Source of the DNA: Strix aluco
Lineage: Eukaryota > Chordata > Aves > Strigiformes > Strigidae
NCBI RefSeq assembly: GCF_031877795.1
Contig: NC_133932.1
Span: forward strand, 93,478,994 to 93,542,993
DNA length: 64,000 nt
Direction of reading: 5' to 3'
Part shown: piece by piece, positions 51,001-63,400 of the stretch
Layout of the letters: each line of letters starts with the position of its first letter
Numbering within the stretch: the stretch's first letter is position 1
Program-made: the position numbers and the translations under genes
Notes under the pieces: generated by a model
Told to the model about the DNA's origin: nothing
The model's input: the letters and a program-made list of their open reading frames with translations, nothing else
Databases searched by the model: none

Positions 51001-52543
51001 TGTCTAGCATTGTAATAATTTAGTCTGGATTTAGAGTATTTGGGTAATTCCTTAAAATGTAAATAATAAACATAGTCCTACTTTGATGTAGGTACAGACA
51101 GCACTTCTGCTTTGCAGTTTTTCCAACTTGGGTTGGCTACGTAGTTGCAATAATGTCACAAGATGAGAACAAGTGTGGGAATGGCAATGAGAAAGCTTTG
51201 AAAATTTGTATGGATAATAATAAGCACCTATAGTCTCCACTGAAGGACTCAAATATTTGATGCATGTCATGGCAATACAATCTGCATTACCTAATCCAGA
51301 GGCACCAAGGAGTTAACCAGAGTTTCATTTCCCACTCTGCTTCCCTCATGTGAATGACAGAAGAGTCTGATGATAGAAGAGAAAGCATGTTTTGGAATTA
51401 GTGTTCTGCTACCAACTATTATACAATGGGTTTTGCCCTAAAATAAAAATGTATTTTCTATGTATTTTCTGACTAATAATGACTTCTGAACTATAGCCTT
51501 GAAGGAGTGAGAAGACCTCAAGAGGATTTCTTTGTTTTTCCTTTAAGTCATTCTACTACTTACACATACAGGCATCAAAATCTGTCATTTTTCATTTTGA
51601 AAACAATGTTATGAATGGAAAATGTAGCTAAGTAGCTCAGTTTTCTCAGCATCAATTGCTCCTTCCCTCCTGTTTGTAATAAGGATTGCTTTTGATGATT
51701 ATTATGATGGTGTTTTGTTATTGCCAAGACACAGGCATGAACACTTTCATGCTTTCATGAACTCTTTTTTTTTGGGTCGTTGACAGCAGGATTACACTGA
51801 TTAAATATATCTGTTCAAAGTAGGTCAGATGAATACTGCCCTAAATGTGGAGAAATTTTCACTGTAAGTACAAGGAATCCTAGGGTGACCGTTCATACTG
51901 AAAAAAAAATCACACAAATCTCAACTTTCCTGTCTTTTTGAAGAGGGGAAGAAACGCTGATGAATTTTTCCACCTTACTACAGCATAGTAATTTCTTATG
52001 AAAATGTTCTTCTCCATTAAAAACATAACCACAGGTCAACAGTGTGTTGCAATGTATGCTTTTAAAGTACTACTACACAGAAGTGTTCTGCAAACATTGT
52101 GTAGCCACACAGGAAGACAGCACATCATCATTAGTTGACTCTCACATCTCCCCTTATATTACTGACTGACAGGTTCTTCATATGAACAGAAGTCTTAGAG
52201 AATACATGAATTATCATGCATTTCTGCTTCATTCCTAAGACACCCAGAGCTCTTTCTCATATGTTATGAAGAAATTCAAAGGCATCTTGTCCCTAAAACT
52301 CAGAACAAAACCCAAAGTGAAACAAGACACAGTTTCTTTGTGATAAAACACAGTCTGAGTTGCAGTCTTGTGCTCCAAAAGAGACATTTTATCTTCTTAC
52401 CTGCCCAGCACAAACTGATTACCTAGTACAGTGATTGGGACCTCATGTCAGAGGCAAAAGGAGTTCTGGGATCTGTCTCAAAGAATGCCTAAGTATTTTA
52501 TATTAAAACTCTACTTTATTTATCTGGAAATGTCTTCACTCAA

Positions 52544-52622
52544 CAAAGAATAAGACTGAAACTCCTAAGAAATTTCTCTAGGAGAAAAACTCCTAGAGAG
52601 GAGTTTTCAGTCTTATTCTTTG
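52544..52622. repeat. long near-perfect hairpin (inverted repeat)
   Basis: The left arm (52544-52584) and right arm (52590-52622) are separated by only AAAAA. The outer 18 bases (CAAAGAATAAGACTGAAA) pair perfectly. After a one-base bulge CTCCT pairs with AGGAG, then nine extra bases on the left (AAGAAATTT) are followed by nine further perfect pairs (CTCTAGGAG). In total about 32 bases pair. Short-spaced inverted repeats like this are a known product of template switching during replication. A transcript would form a stable hairpin, which is also the shape of a microRNA precursor. Nothing else identifies it as one. Confidence 0.9.
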
Positions 52623-53176
52623 GAAATCAATGGAAAGTTTGAAGCCCAAACTTGAGTTAGGAGCTGAGGCAATGTGTTTTAAGCTTTTGCCTACATGCCA
52701 GAGGAACTTCGGAATAAACAAGAGTTCTCATTAGGTGGAGAGTTGTGGTCTTTGGCAGAATTTATCTACTGCAACACTTAGGTTGAACAAATATTCAAAA
52801 AAGCATGTAAGCTCTTATCTAACTTGCTGTAGAAATACGCAGTTGTAGCTAAGTCCTGAGAACTATGTGTTCTAAGCTTTGCTTTAGTGCTTAGGACAGG
52901 CAAACAGGTTTGAGTGGACTATAAAACTAAAATATTCTAGCTATTATAGAGGAGGATTACACTGACTGAAATTACAGCAGGATATTATAATTTAGTGGAC
53001 CTAGTCTTACAGAAATCTTTCATACACTAGTTGCTCCCTACATGTTGTGTTAACTCTCTTACTGGATGCAGGGAATTCATAGTTCTGTGAATTCCTAGAA
53101 CTTTGTACAGACCAAAAATAATGAAAAGGACCGTTTTGTTTCTCCTGGCATAGTACTTAGGAGTTTGAGTTTTTTT

Positions 53177-53207
53177 GGTTGGGTTGGTTGGTTGGTTGGT
53201 TGGTGGG
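53177..53207. repeat. (GGTT)n microsatellite
   Basis: About six GGTT units with one GGGTT interruption, ending in GGTGGG. Located about 220 bp beyond the CR1 3' end. Confidence 0.9.
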
Positions 53208-53428
53208 CGGGTTTTTTGCCTTTTGCCATCATTTTCAGAAATTTAATACTATTAATTGTAATATTAAATTGGGATATGTCTTCTAAAATGCATAATAATT
53301 TTATCTATTTATGCATTACATTAGACCTATACTAACACAAGTCTGTCTGGTTTTGGTTTGGTTTTATTTCTTAATTCCCCCTCTCTTGAAAGAATTTTCC
53401 ATATTTTATTCTTTAATATTGCCCTTTT

Positions 53429-56370
53429 CACAGAATCACAGAATCATCTAGGTTGGAAAGGACCTGGAAGATCATCTAGTCCAACCATTAACATAGCACT
53501 GACAGATCCCAACTAAACCATATCCCTCAGCGCTATGTCAACCCGCCTCTTGAACACCTCCAGGGATGGGGACTCCACCACTTCCCTGGGCAGCCCATTC
53601 CAACGCCTAACAACCCATTCTGTAAAGAAATACTTCCCGATATCTAGTCTAAACCTTCCCTGGTGCAACTTGAAGCCATTACCTCTTGTCCTATCGCTTG
53701 TTACTTGGTTAAAGAGACTCATCCCCAGCTCTCTGCAACCTCCTTTCAGGTAGCTGTAGAGGGCAATGAGGTCTCCCCTCAGACTCCTCTTCTCCAGACT
53801 AAACAACCCCAGTTCCCTCAGCCGGTCCTCATACGACATGTGCTCCAGACCCTTCACCAGCTTCGTTGCCCTTCTCTGGACACGCTCGAGTAATTCAATG
53901 TCCTTTTTGTAGTGAGGGGCCCAAAACTGAACACAGGAATCGAGGTGCGGCCTCACCAGTGCCGAGTACAGGGGCAAGATCACTTCCCTGTCCCTGCTGG
54001 CCACGCTATTTCTGATGCAAGCCAGGATGCCGTTGGCCTTCTTGGCCACCTGGGCACACTGCTGGCTCATCTTCAGCCAGCTGTCAATCAACACCCCTAG
54101 GTCCCTCTCTGACTGGCAGCTCTCCAGCCACTCCTCCCCAAGCCTGTAGCGCTGCTGGGGGTTGTTGTGGCCCAAGTGCAGTACTCGGCATTTGGCCTTA
54201 TTGAACCTCCTACAGTTGGCCTTAGCCCATCGCTCCAGCCTGTCCAGATCTCTCTGCAGAGCCTCCCTACCCTCGAGCAGATCAACACTCCCACCCAACT
54301 TGGTGTCATCTGCAAACTTACTGAGGGTGCATTCGATCCCCTCATCTAGATCATCAATAAAGATATTAAAGAGGAGTGGCCCCAAAACCGAGCCCTGGGG
54401 GACACCACTTGTGACTGGCCGCCAACCGGATTTAACTCCATTCACCACAACTCTTTGGGCCCGGCCATCCAGACAGTTTTTTACCCAGGAAAGCATGCGA
54501 TCATCCAAGCCTCAAGCAGCCAGTTTCACCAGGAGAATGCTGTGGGAAACGGTGTCAAAGGCCTTACTGAAGTCAAGGTAAACTACATCCACAGCCTTTC
54601 CCTCATCCAATAAGCAGGTCACCCTGTCGTAGAAGGAGATCAGGTTTGTCAAGCAGGACCTGCCTTTCATAAACCCATGCTGACTGGGCCTGATCATCTG
54701 GTTGTCCTGCATGTGCTGTATGATGGTATTCAGGATGAGCTGCTCCATCAGCTTCCCAGGCACCGACGTCAAGCTGACAGGCCTGTAATTTCCTGGATCA
54801 TCCTTCCGACCCTTCTTATAGATGGGCGTCACATTGGCCAGTTTCCAATCTGTCAGGACCTCCCCAGTCAGCCAGGACTGCTGGTAAATGATGGAAAGAG
54901 GCTTGGCGAGCACCCCAGCCAGCTCCTTCAGCACCCTTGGGTGTATCCCGTCTGGTCCCATAGACTTGTGTATGTCTATGTGATGCAGTAGGTCACTGAC
55001 TATCTCCTCCTGGATTGCGGGGGGGTTGTTCTCCCAGTCTCTGTCCTCTGGCTGAGGAGGCTGGATTCCCTCAATACAACTAGTCTTGTTATTAAAGACT
55101 GAGGCAAAGAAGGCATTAAGGACCTCAGCCTTCTCCTCATCACTTGTTACCATGTTTTCTCCTGCATCTAGCTGGGGATGAATACTCTCCCTGGTCTTTC
55201 TTTTGCTGCTCACATACTTATAGAAACATTTCTTGTTATCCTTGATTGCTGAAGCCAGGGTAATTTCCAGCTGGGCTTTAGATCTCCTGATTTCTGCCCT
55301 GCATAGCCTCACAGCCTCTTTGTAATCACTGTGAGTGGCTAGCCACTTCTTCCAAAGGCTGTAAACTTTCCTTTTCTCCTTGAGTTGCAGCCAAAGCTCC
55401 CTGTTTAGCCAGGGTGGTCTTCTCTGTCACTGGCTTCTCTTACAGCACCTGGGGACCACCTGTTCCTGAGCCATGAAGACTTCCTTCTTAAAGAGTGCCC
55501 AGCCTTCCTGGACCCCTATACCCTTCAGGATCATCTCCCAAGGGATCCTTTCAAGCAGGTGCCTAAACAAGACAAAGTCAGCCCTTTTGAAGTCCAGGAT
55601 GTCAGTTCTGATTCCCCTCTCCTGGCCTCTCTAAGAATAGAGAACTCTATTATTTCATGATCGTTGTGCCCTAGTCGTCTTCTGACCGCCACATCATGCA
55701 CCAGTCCTTCTCTGTTCACAAAGAGGAGACCCAGCAGGGCACCTTCTCTGGTTGGTTCTCTCACCATTTGTGTCAGGAAGTTGTCTCCCACACATTCCAG
55801 GAATCTCCGAGACTGGTCCCGCTCTGCTGTGTTGTATTTCTAGCAGATGTCTGGGAAGTTGAAGTCTCCCACAAGAACAAGTGCAAGCGATAGTGAGATT
55901 TCTCCTAAATGCCTATAGAATATTTCATCCACCTCTGTGTCCTGGGTGGATGGCCTATAGTAGACTCCTACTACAACATCTGTCCTGTTGGCCTTCCCCC
56001 TAATTCTAACGCAAAGACACTCTACCCTGTCTTCACTACACTTGTACTCAAAGCAACCATAACAGTCCCTAACATACAGTGCCACCCCACCACCTCTCCT
56101 TCCTTGCCTGTCCCTCCTAAAGAGCTTGTAGCCCTCAACAGGCGCACTCCAGTCATGGGAGACATCCCACCATGTTTCTGTAATAGCCACGACATCATAA
56201 TTTTCCTGTTTCACCATGGCTTCGAGCTCCTCCTGTTTGTTATCCATGCTGTGTGCATTGGTATACATGCACTTCAGATGGGCTGATGTTTTGCCCCCTT
56301 CCCCCTTCAGATCTAGTTCAAAAACTGACCAATCATGTGCTGGCTTCTGGCAGTAATTATGTTGCAAATG
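53429..56370 (-). mobile_element. CR1 LINE, long 5'-truncated copy
   Basis: The + strand begins with two CACAGAAT octamers (53429-53444), the reverse complement of the CR1 3' terminus, then the short 3' UTR and the antisense of ORF2 up to the start of the endonuclease domain. The copy is about 2.9 kb, where a full CR1 is about 4.5 kb, so the 5' UTR and ORF1 are missing. It is the only GC- and CpG-rich block in the window. The 5' boundary near 56370-56395 is placed where CR1-like sequence stops. Clear target duplications were not found, which is usual for CR1. It is better preserved than the other CR1 copies here, so it is the youngest of them. Confidence 0.95.
53513..56367 (-). pseudogene. 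broken CR1 ORF2 (endonuclease plus reverse transcriptase)
   Basis: ORF2 encodes the apurinic-like endonuclease that nicks the target and the reverse transcriptase that copies the RNA there. The endonuclease part (56367-55840, 175 residues) shows YTNAHS (about residue 35), ITETWW (about 61) and VGDFNFPD (about 167). It ends at a TAG where family members continue (55840-55842). The same frame resumes with LGHNDHEIIEF in 55791-55531. A frameshift near 55620 moves the true reading to another frame, which carries the rest. That frame has a TGA at 55427-55429 and another at 54512-54514. The reverse transcriptase contains [12 protein letters not shown] and the catalytic FADD at 54316-54305. Both TGA codons could be decayed CpG. 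The original start is lost with the 5' truncation. The product is certainly non-functional as a whole protein. Confidence 0.93.
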
Positions 56371-57734
56371 GATCTTTTCCCAACTTCATCTGAGGTATGA
56401 CTGACTAGGATTTTTCATTCACTTAACTTTTTAAACATCAAGAACACTGGTAAACAAAATACTGATAACATTTCATTTAGCACTTTGAGCAGATTTTAAC
56501 AACCTTGTGGCCAGTGAATCAATGGAGTTCTGTCTAGTGGTAAGATAGTAGGAAACTCTGAGAGAAAATAGACTAGGTTAACAAATACTCCATAAAACAT
56601 AGAAACAAATTGAACAGGAAATTTTAAAACCCAAAGAGAAAAACTGCAACTGTGTCAATGTAAAAAGATCCCATTTGTCATTTTTGTATTTTCACATGGC
56701 AGACTTTAGGTTAAAAAAATTTTGCTGTATTCTAACCCTGGAAATTAATCAAGTAAGTTTTTCCATTAGATTTTGTATAATTGAGTTTTTGTTTATTGTA
56801 TATTATAATTTATAAAACAGGTGCTCTAAACCATGCTTTTGATATCTTTGAATTGGAAAATTCTTTGGAAGACGAAATATTTTATCTACCTGTCACTGGT
56901 TTTATGTAAATATCTGCACTCTTCATATATGTACACAGTGTGGTCACAAGATCCATTGTAACTGCAAGATTGGGCTGGATTATGAGGTTGTCTGGCAAGT
57001 CTCTACTGATCATGATATACAGTGGAGTCAATTATCCCATAGATAGAATATGCAAACTACAGTGAGGTCCAAGAAGAGAGATAAAGAAGGATAAACTGAA
57101 GTGGTCTTGGCGGTCAATCTTCTGGTATCATGGAAAGGGAAAAACAGAGATACAGGAAGATGGGTAACTAGTGAGGAATTGAAGGAGTTTTTTTAAAATC
57201 TCAGACTCCATCAAAGCTACAGAAAAGACAATGTATTTCAGATGTCACACAGCTCCTCAAGGTGAGGAGAGTGAACTTGTCTTCTATTTGGGTGACAGAA
57301 AAAGCATCAAATTAATAACAGAATGGAGAGGCATCAATGAGGCAAATGTAGTTCAAAACAACATGTCATGAACAAAAGCATGAAGAAAAGATATTTTTTC
57401 AGTTGCTTACATGTTGACTAGAGGTAAGAAGAACTGGTAATTCTCATTGAAAAGAAGAAATTTTACACAGCTGAAACAAGTGAAATTTGGCAGAATAATT
57501 CCTATCACTGGAACACTAAAATCAACTGTTAAAACCTGCTTGGGGGGGACAGCATAGATAAAAGAGGAAGATGTTATGAAGGAGTTTTTTGGCATCCCAG
57601 AATCAAAAAATATTGAACACAAGAGGAGTGGTTCTGTATTCTGAAATCTGTGACTGAGAAGCATGGAAGTATCTGTATTCTGGGCTTCTCTGTAGTGTAT
57701 GTGGTGGTGAGGGGAGAAGAAGGTTCGTTGTGGA
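56371..57734. other. AT-rich non-coding DNA, no gene recognised
   Basis: Flank of the CR1 element. No exon, RNA gene or further repeat is recognised. Sequence returns at once to AT-rich, CpG-poor character. Confidence 0.55.
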
Positions 57735-57950
57735 GAATTTCAATCTGGGAGACTTGTATAAAAGAAATTCTAACACTGAAACATTTGCCCAGAAAGATTG
57801 TGGAGTCTCCATCCCCACAGATATTTAAAACCCAAGTGGGCATGGTCCTGGGAAACCTGCCCTTGGTGATGCTGCTTTGAGCAGGTTGATTGGACAAGAT
57901 GATCTCCACAGATGCCTTCTGACCTCAATTACCATGTGATTACATGAAAA
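57735..57950 (+). mobile_element. ancient CR1 3' end relic
   Basis: The + strand reads as a degenerate CR1 ORF2 end: TTGCCCAGAAAGATTGTGGAG (57786 on), then CTCCATCCCCACAGATATTTAAAACC, then GCTGCTTTGAGCAGG and TTGGACAAGATGATCTCC. These correspond to the standard C-terminal and 3' UTR words of avian CR1 (LP-REVVE.PSLEVFK and the GGACTAGATGATCTCC end). The 3' terminus near 57945 lacks intact octamers. Frames are broken. Confidence 0.8.
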
Positions 57951-58471
57951 ATCAATGAAATCCAGCAGTTTAAAGTTACTACTACTAATAACTCTGAGTA
58001 TGGTAGAAGTGGATATGACAGAAGGATATGGATACACTATGCTGTTACAGGATAACTGTGAGACACCAATATGATACAACTTCAAAACTGGGAAACAATA
58101 CATTAAAGTGTACCAATGGCTGCATTTTCGGTAGATATGGGAAAGTATTAATATAATTTATATGTATACCTCAGTTTCAGCTCTATTTAAAAGGATGAAT
58201 TAATGCTACAGAGAAAAGCTCTTAAAACAAGATTATCTTTCCTCAGAATGGCTGTTTTCTATTAAAACCCTAAAGAGAATAAACTCCACCATGGGCAAAA
58301 CCTAAGCTAAGGAAAACAGGCATAATTTCAGGTTGGAAATACAAAGCAGACTTGTAACTAGCAGAAAGAACTCCTGAACAACTTTCAAGAGAGTGACAGG
58401 AAAAAAATCCAGCTGTTTTAAAATGATGCTGTATGAGTTGATGGATTATGGATGATATTTGTTGGCAATAG

Positions 58472-58504
58472 CACGGGGCTGGACTCCAAGACCTCTCAGG
58501 AGGT
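58472..58504 (+). mobile_element. possible CR1 3' end relic
   Basis: CACGGGGCTGGACTCCAAGA followed by CCTCTCAGGAGGT resembles the sense CR1 end (GGGTTGGACTAGATGACCTC..GAGGTC). Only about 30 bases match, so chance is possible. Confidence 0.3.
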
Positions 58505-58575
58505 AAATATATAGAGAATTTCTAAATGACTATAACACAAAATACATTACGTCCAGGAAAAGATAATTTTACTTT

Positions 58576-58605
58576 GGATATGAGAATGATGGATATGAGA
58601 ATGAT
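58576..58605. repeat. 15-bp perfect tandem duplication
   Basis: GGATATGAGAATGAT occurs twice head to tail with no mismatch. Confidence 0.9.
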
Positions 58606-60069
58606 GGGTAAAAACTGACTGGAATGGTTTAGGAACTTCTTATTTTGACTTAAACTTGTTTATTACTTCTTATTGTGGGTGAGCTTTTTGACGTACATGC
58701 AGGTAAGTAAGAAAAAGACCAATCAGTAATATGTATGCTAAGTTTTTGAAAGAACTATTTTCACAAAGTTGAGAATGAGCATAGCTGATTTGGAAGACAC
58801 ATGTAGGCAGAAAAAAATATAATTAAAACTAAGAATTATTTAATAAATTTTTAATAATTTAAGAATATAATTTATTAGAAGATTAAAATATTTTGCTTCT
58901 GTAGCAAAGGCAGAATAACTGGTTAATTTTGGACAGAAGGAGGAAAAAAGAAGGTAATAGACTATAAATAATACAAAATGGCAGTTGTGAAATGCAAAAA
59001 TTTATCTAGGGAAACTAAGAAGAGAACATTATTATAACAAAAATATTGGTTTATTACTACATGTAGGCCATAAAATTGCTGAAAATCATGACAAAAATCC
59101 TACAAAACCTGTACTTCCAGTTTCACACCTTTGCGGATGACATGCTAGAAGAGAAAAAACACAGGTTTAGGTAAAAAGAATTTCTTAATCACAGTGACTT
59201 TATTGTCAAAAGAGTTCAGGAGTTACAAGTCTTTGAGAAAGATATTCTTTGAAGAGCTGCTGTTCATCACTCTGACTTTATGCTGTCTGAGAATTTTGTT
59301 GACATTCCAGACCGGGATGAGTCCCTCTGACTCTTGCTTATCCTGCTTCCATGTAACAACAGGCTGAGGTGATCTCAGCCCTCATCTAAGAAACCCTGGC
59401 CTCCCTGATGCCATAGGAGTTAAATATTTTTCTTACTGAAATCATTCTGATTTACAAAGAATGTACACAGAGGTTCCATTACTCCAAACAGAGTACAATT
59501 AAACAACAGGAGAATATTTCCTTTCTCACAGTTCTATGCCAGCTTTCCAGACAGCACATCACTCAAAAAGCTCTCCTTATTTCATTTCTGTCACTGTTTT
59601 CCCCTGTTTTCATTCCTCTTGGTACTATTTTTTGGCTTGTTTTCTGACTCCTTCTCTCTTATAGATGCAGAGCTATATGCAAATGAGTTACATTCCACTG
59701 AATTTGTATTCAGTGTAATCATGGGGTGAAAACTTCTACTGTTTTGTTAATTATAAGGAGGATGATGTTTAATTGCTTCCCTATGTTTTCCCGTATGGAA
59801 ATATTTAGCATCTTCTTTGACCTCAAGGAGCTCTGTGGTTGCCCATGTGTCAAAAATGCTTGGTTGAAGTATCCTAAATTCACATACATTGCAAGGTTAA
59901 TAAGCAGACACTCAATACATTAAGAACTGGTTAACACTCCACTCTCAAATGTGGGTTTTCATCATTAAGAGACCTTTATCAAATAATGGTTTCAAATATA
60001 GGTGGTAAGAACTAGGAATTAGAACATGTTATTCAACATTTCCATATGCCTTAATAAATAGCAAAACAC

Positions 60070-60450
60070 TGTGGATACATTATGTTGCTGACATACAGAT
60101 TGGCAGAGTGGTACATAATTATGAAGACCAGGAAGTTATAAAGAAAAATTTGGATTGCTTGGCAAGCTGAACCCATTCAAGTTAAATGCAAAATTATGCA
60201 TCTAGGTCACATCTAAACAGTAGAAAACTATATTCTGGAAATCAGTAGCTCAGGAAACAATGAGAGGTGTCATAACATCATCGTTCCCTGCATGATAACA
60301 TGGCAAAGATAACTGTTTCAAATCTTTGAGGTACAAACAGCTAAGGTGATGTTTAGGTCCAGAAAGACTAGTCTTCTGCTAGAACACTGTGTTCAGATTT
60401 GGTGTCACTTTGAGAACACGTTTACCAGTAGGAATGATTAACCAAAAGAA
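60070..60450 (+). mobile_element. ancient CR1/L3-like ORF2 relic
   Basis: The + strand contains GAAAAATTTGGATTGCTTGG, CAAAATTATGCATCTAGGTC and, further on, AGAACACTGTGTTCAGATTTGGTGTCAC. They fall in the order of the reverse-transcriptase C-terminal region of CR1-clade LINEs (DLD.L..W, KC.VLHLG, LEYCVQFWCP). Many stops and small indels break the frame. It is the oldest-looking CR1-clade piece here. Boundaries are approximate. Confidence 0.65.
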
Positions 60451-63400
60451 CAAAATGGCAAGAGAACTGGTGGATTTTCCATTTCTTAGCAGCTACAAAA
60501 TGAAGACAGAATGACTTTCTTGAAATATGAATTTTTAAAAACATCAGGTTTCTATAAGCAACTACGTAGTAGAATTAGTGAAATGGTTAATGCTAATGTT
60601 ATCAATTTAAGGTCTTAAACTTTATTGTTTGATGACTCATTTTTTATTGACTGAGCCACTCAGGATTACATTTTTAACCCCTGTAAAGAAATCCCATTGA
60701 TTTTGGAAGAATTTGGGTTCAGTCTGCTGCACGGAAACAGATGAATGAAAGACTCAGAAATAGGTTGGTGGCTGTGTCGTGGACATAGAGTCCTGCTCTC
60801 ATTTTTGTAACTGCTGTGATCTACTTAGGTAGTAATATCCCAGTCACTGAGGATGGGCACTTTATCCAGTTTAGTTACAGCTCCTGAAGGGCTCAGGTGG
60901 GAGTTTGGCTGAGTATTCTGTATAGAAGTGGAAAAGGATTATAAAAAATGAAATATGGACCTGAGTAGAGAAAAAATTGAATTTTTCCTTGATTAGGAGC
61001 TGAAGATGTCCTTGACAGCATTGTAAATCACTACTGCCTCACTAGCCAATCCTGCACCCATGCAAGGGAATAGTAATGATGATATTTTCTTACTCTTCCA
61101 GTAAGTGACTGACTACCCAACAGGAATGTCAATAGCCTGAAATACATAATTTCTGGACTGTGATAATTTCTCTCTCTTCTGAATGCATCAATTTGCTTTA
61201 AATTCTCCATGTTTTTCTTATTTAAAGAAAAAACTCAAACAAATAAATGACCTGCCTCTCCATTAAGGGGTCTCTTATTGATATCCTACCCTACTCTTCC
61301 TAGATCTGCCCTCTTGCTCTACAAGCCATCAGCTATGATGATACGTCTCTCCTTTTTGTAAGAATGGGAATCATATTGTTTCCCTTAGCATTTCTGCTCT
61401 CAGTCTGCTCTATCACCTGTCGTGGAGCAGAAGCCTTCAAAAAATGATATCTGTAAAACAAAAGTAAAAAGTGCAGATATAATCAGGAAGCAAAAGGAAG
61501 TTTGATCACCAGCCTAGAAAGCAGGCCCCCAGATCTACAGATGGAAATCTTGGTGACAAGCCCCACTTCCTAAAGCTTTTATTGATTTTATCCCCCCTGC
61601 AAGGGACCAGTTATGCTTCTCTTTCCAGAGGACTGTACCCACCACTGGCTTATGGATCATCCTGCTCCTTGCTTGCTCTTTTGTGACATCAAAGCTCTTG
61701 TACTTTTGCCTTCAGTGAGCCTCTCTGGGGAGGCTGAGGGAATCTTCTCCAAGATAAACTAAAGCCTGGTGAGCAAGACATTGTTCTTGGGAGTGAGGGG
61801 AAAGTGTTTAACCTTCTTTCATGGTGAGGGCACAGGATCCCAGATATCTCCCTGTCTTATAAGTACTTCAGGTTATTAGGCAAACAGTGGCCAGCAAGGT
61901 CAGTTTCATCTGTATTGATTTATAAGAATATAATTGTCCTGTTGTTTACTAGGCCTCCTTTGATCACACTTATGGATTGGGTATTTGGGCCCAGTTTTTG
62001 GTTTTAAGTAATAGAGTTTGAGCTAGGGCTTACAAATCAAATAGAATGAACTCCATTTAACTTTATATATGTATAAAGCGTATATCTATACCTGAGCGAG
62101 ATGTCTAGGCTCCCTTTATAGTCAATGAGGGAAACAAATATTTTTTAGGAAGAAATTAATCCTACCTATTTGAGATGTTTATATTAGGATGAGATAAATG
62201 AATCCCTGAACAGGCTCTTGTATTCAGGTACTTATATTTCTTGTCCACAAAGACAGTGAAGGATGACTAGCTCAGGTGTAAACGTCCATACTGACAGTGG
62301 TGCTACCTTCACTCCGAGGATTCTTAGCACTAGTGTCCTCCCTGGAACATACAGACAAGACACCTGCAGCTTAGATGTGGCTAAATCCCATGCCAGTCTT
62401 TGTACCAACACCTCCCACTGGATAACCTAGGTGCCCTGCTCTGTAACTTACCCATTCATCAGTCAAAGGGCATGGGTCTGCGTGGAACTAAAGTTGCCTA
62501 AAAAGTCCCTTGTGAATGCTGGGTTCTGACATATGGGTTTTCTAGAAAGTTTTCTTCGATGTAAGTGTATATATCCTACTTCAGTGAGATGTTTAATCCT
62601 GAAGAACTGCTCTGTGTCTTGCCCAAAAATATTGTAGTGTTTTTCCTACTCTGAATGCTACAATAGTTTTAGAAGGCTGTATGATAATTTACTGATACAT
62701 CAGAACTGTGTCGGTATTAAATATTATTGGGTAAAAGAAAAAATGTGGCACAACTATTTAATTTTGACATAATATCAAATAAAACGTTATGCTTTCATAC
62801 TTTTATAGCTACAAAGTATTGCCTACTTTTTTAAAGAAATTAAACACATGAAGCAGATGTCCTGTGGGAACAATCTGTTATGGTCTGGCAGCAGATTCTC
62901 TTTCACTAGCTTGAGATATTGTAACTGAAACATGTACATAAAGTTTAACTATATATGTAATTATGGTAAATAGTGCTTTGTCATATTTTTAGTTATTAAA
63001 TATTCCCTCAAGATTTAACTGTTCATTCTCTTTGTGCTTCTCATTGTCCTACCATTATTGTACCACTGTCTTTTATATTACATACTATGGATTACCTAAT
63101 TTTAGCAGTATTTTCTGGTCTTATTGCCATAGAATCTTCATTTAAAATGTTATCATCTTTATAGGTATGAATAGGTATTTCTGAATCCCAATTTTTAAGC
63201 AGAAAAACTTGACTGTTAAACTTCCTCAGAAACTGTAAAAGTAATGCTTAGCTTCTAGATATCTTTGCTGGTTGTTAGAATCATCAATCTCGAAATTTGA
63301 CACAACAGACATGGGGAAAATTAAATGCTTAACATCCTCAGAAGCCAAAAATCAGAGCAGACATTGTCATCGTGAAGAGAGAATAAAGTTTAAATGCCAC

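Larger units (their letters stand above)
48028..53428. other. AT-rich non-coding DNA, no gene recognised
   Basis: No exon or RNA gene is recognised. It holds a G/T run at about 50181-50205, the long hairpin at 52544-52622 and a GGTT microsatellite just before the CR1. Open frames below 90 codons have no family resemblance. Confidence 0.55.
57951..60069. other. AT-rich non-coding DNA, no gene recognised
   Basis: No exon or RNA gene is recognised. It contains a possible short CR1 end relic at 58472-58504 and a perfect 15-bp tandem duplication at 58576-58605. A/T-rich sequence dominates 58800-59050. Confidence 0.55.

Noticed and set aside
53177-53207. GGTT repeats as an interstitial telomere or G-quadruplex
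   Set aside because: The unit is GGTT, not TTAGGG, and the runs of two G with one GGG do not make a stable quadruplex motif. It is a simple microsatellite.
54162-54581. 139-codon open frame on the + strand
   Set aside because: It is the antisense shadow of the CR1 reverse-transcriptase frame.
55909-56286. 125-codon open frame on the + strand
   Set aside because: It is the antisense shadow of the CR1 endonuclease frame.
53429-56370. GC- and CpG-rich block as a CpG-island promoter
   Set aside because: The CpG content is explained entirely by the CR1 coding sequence, and no gene starts there.
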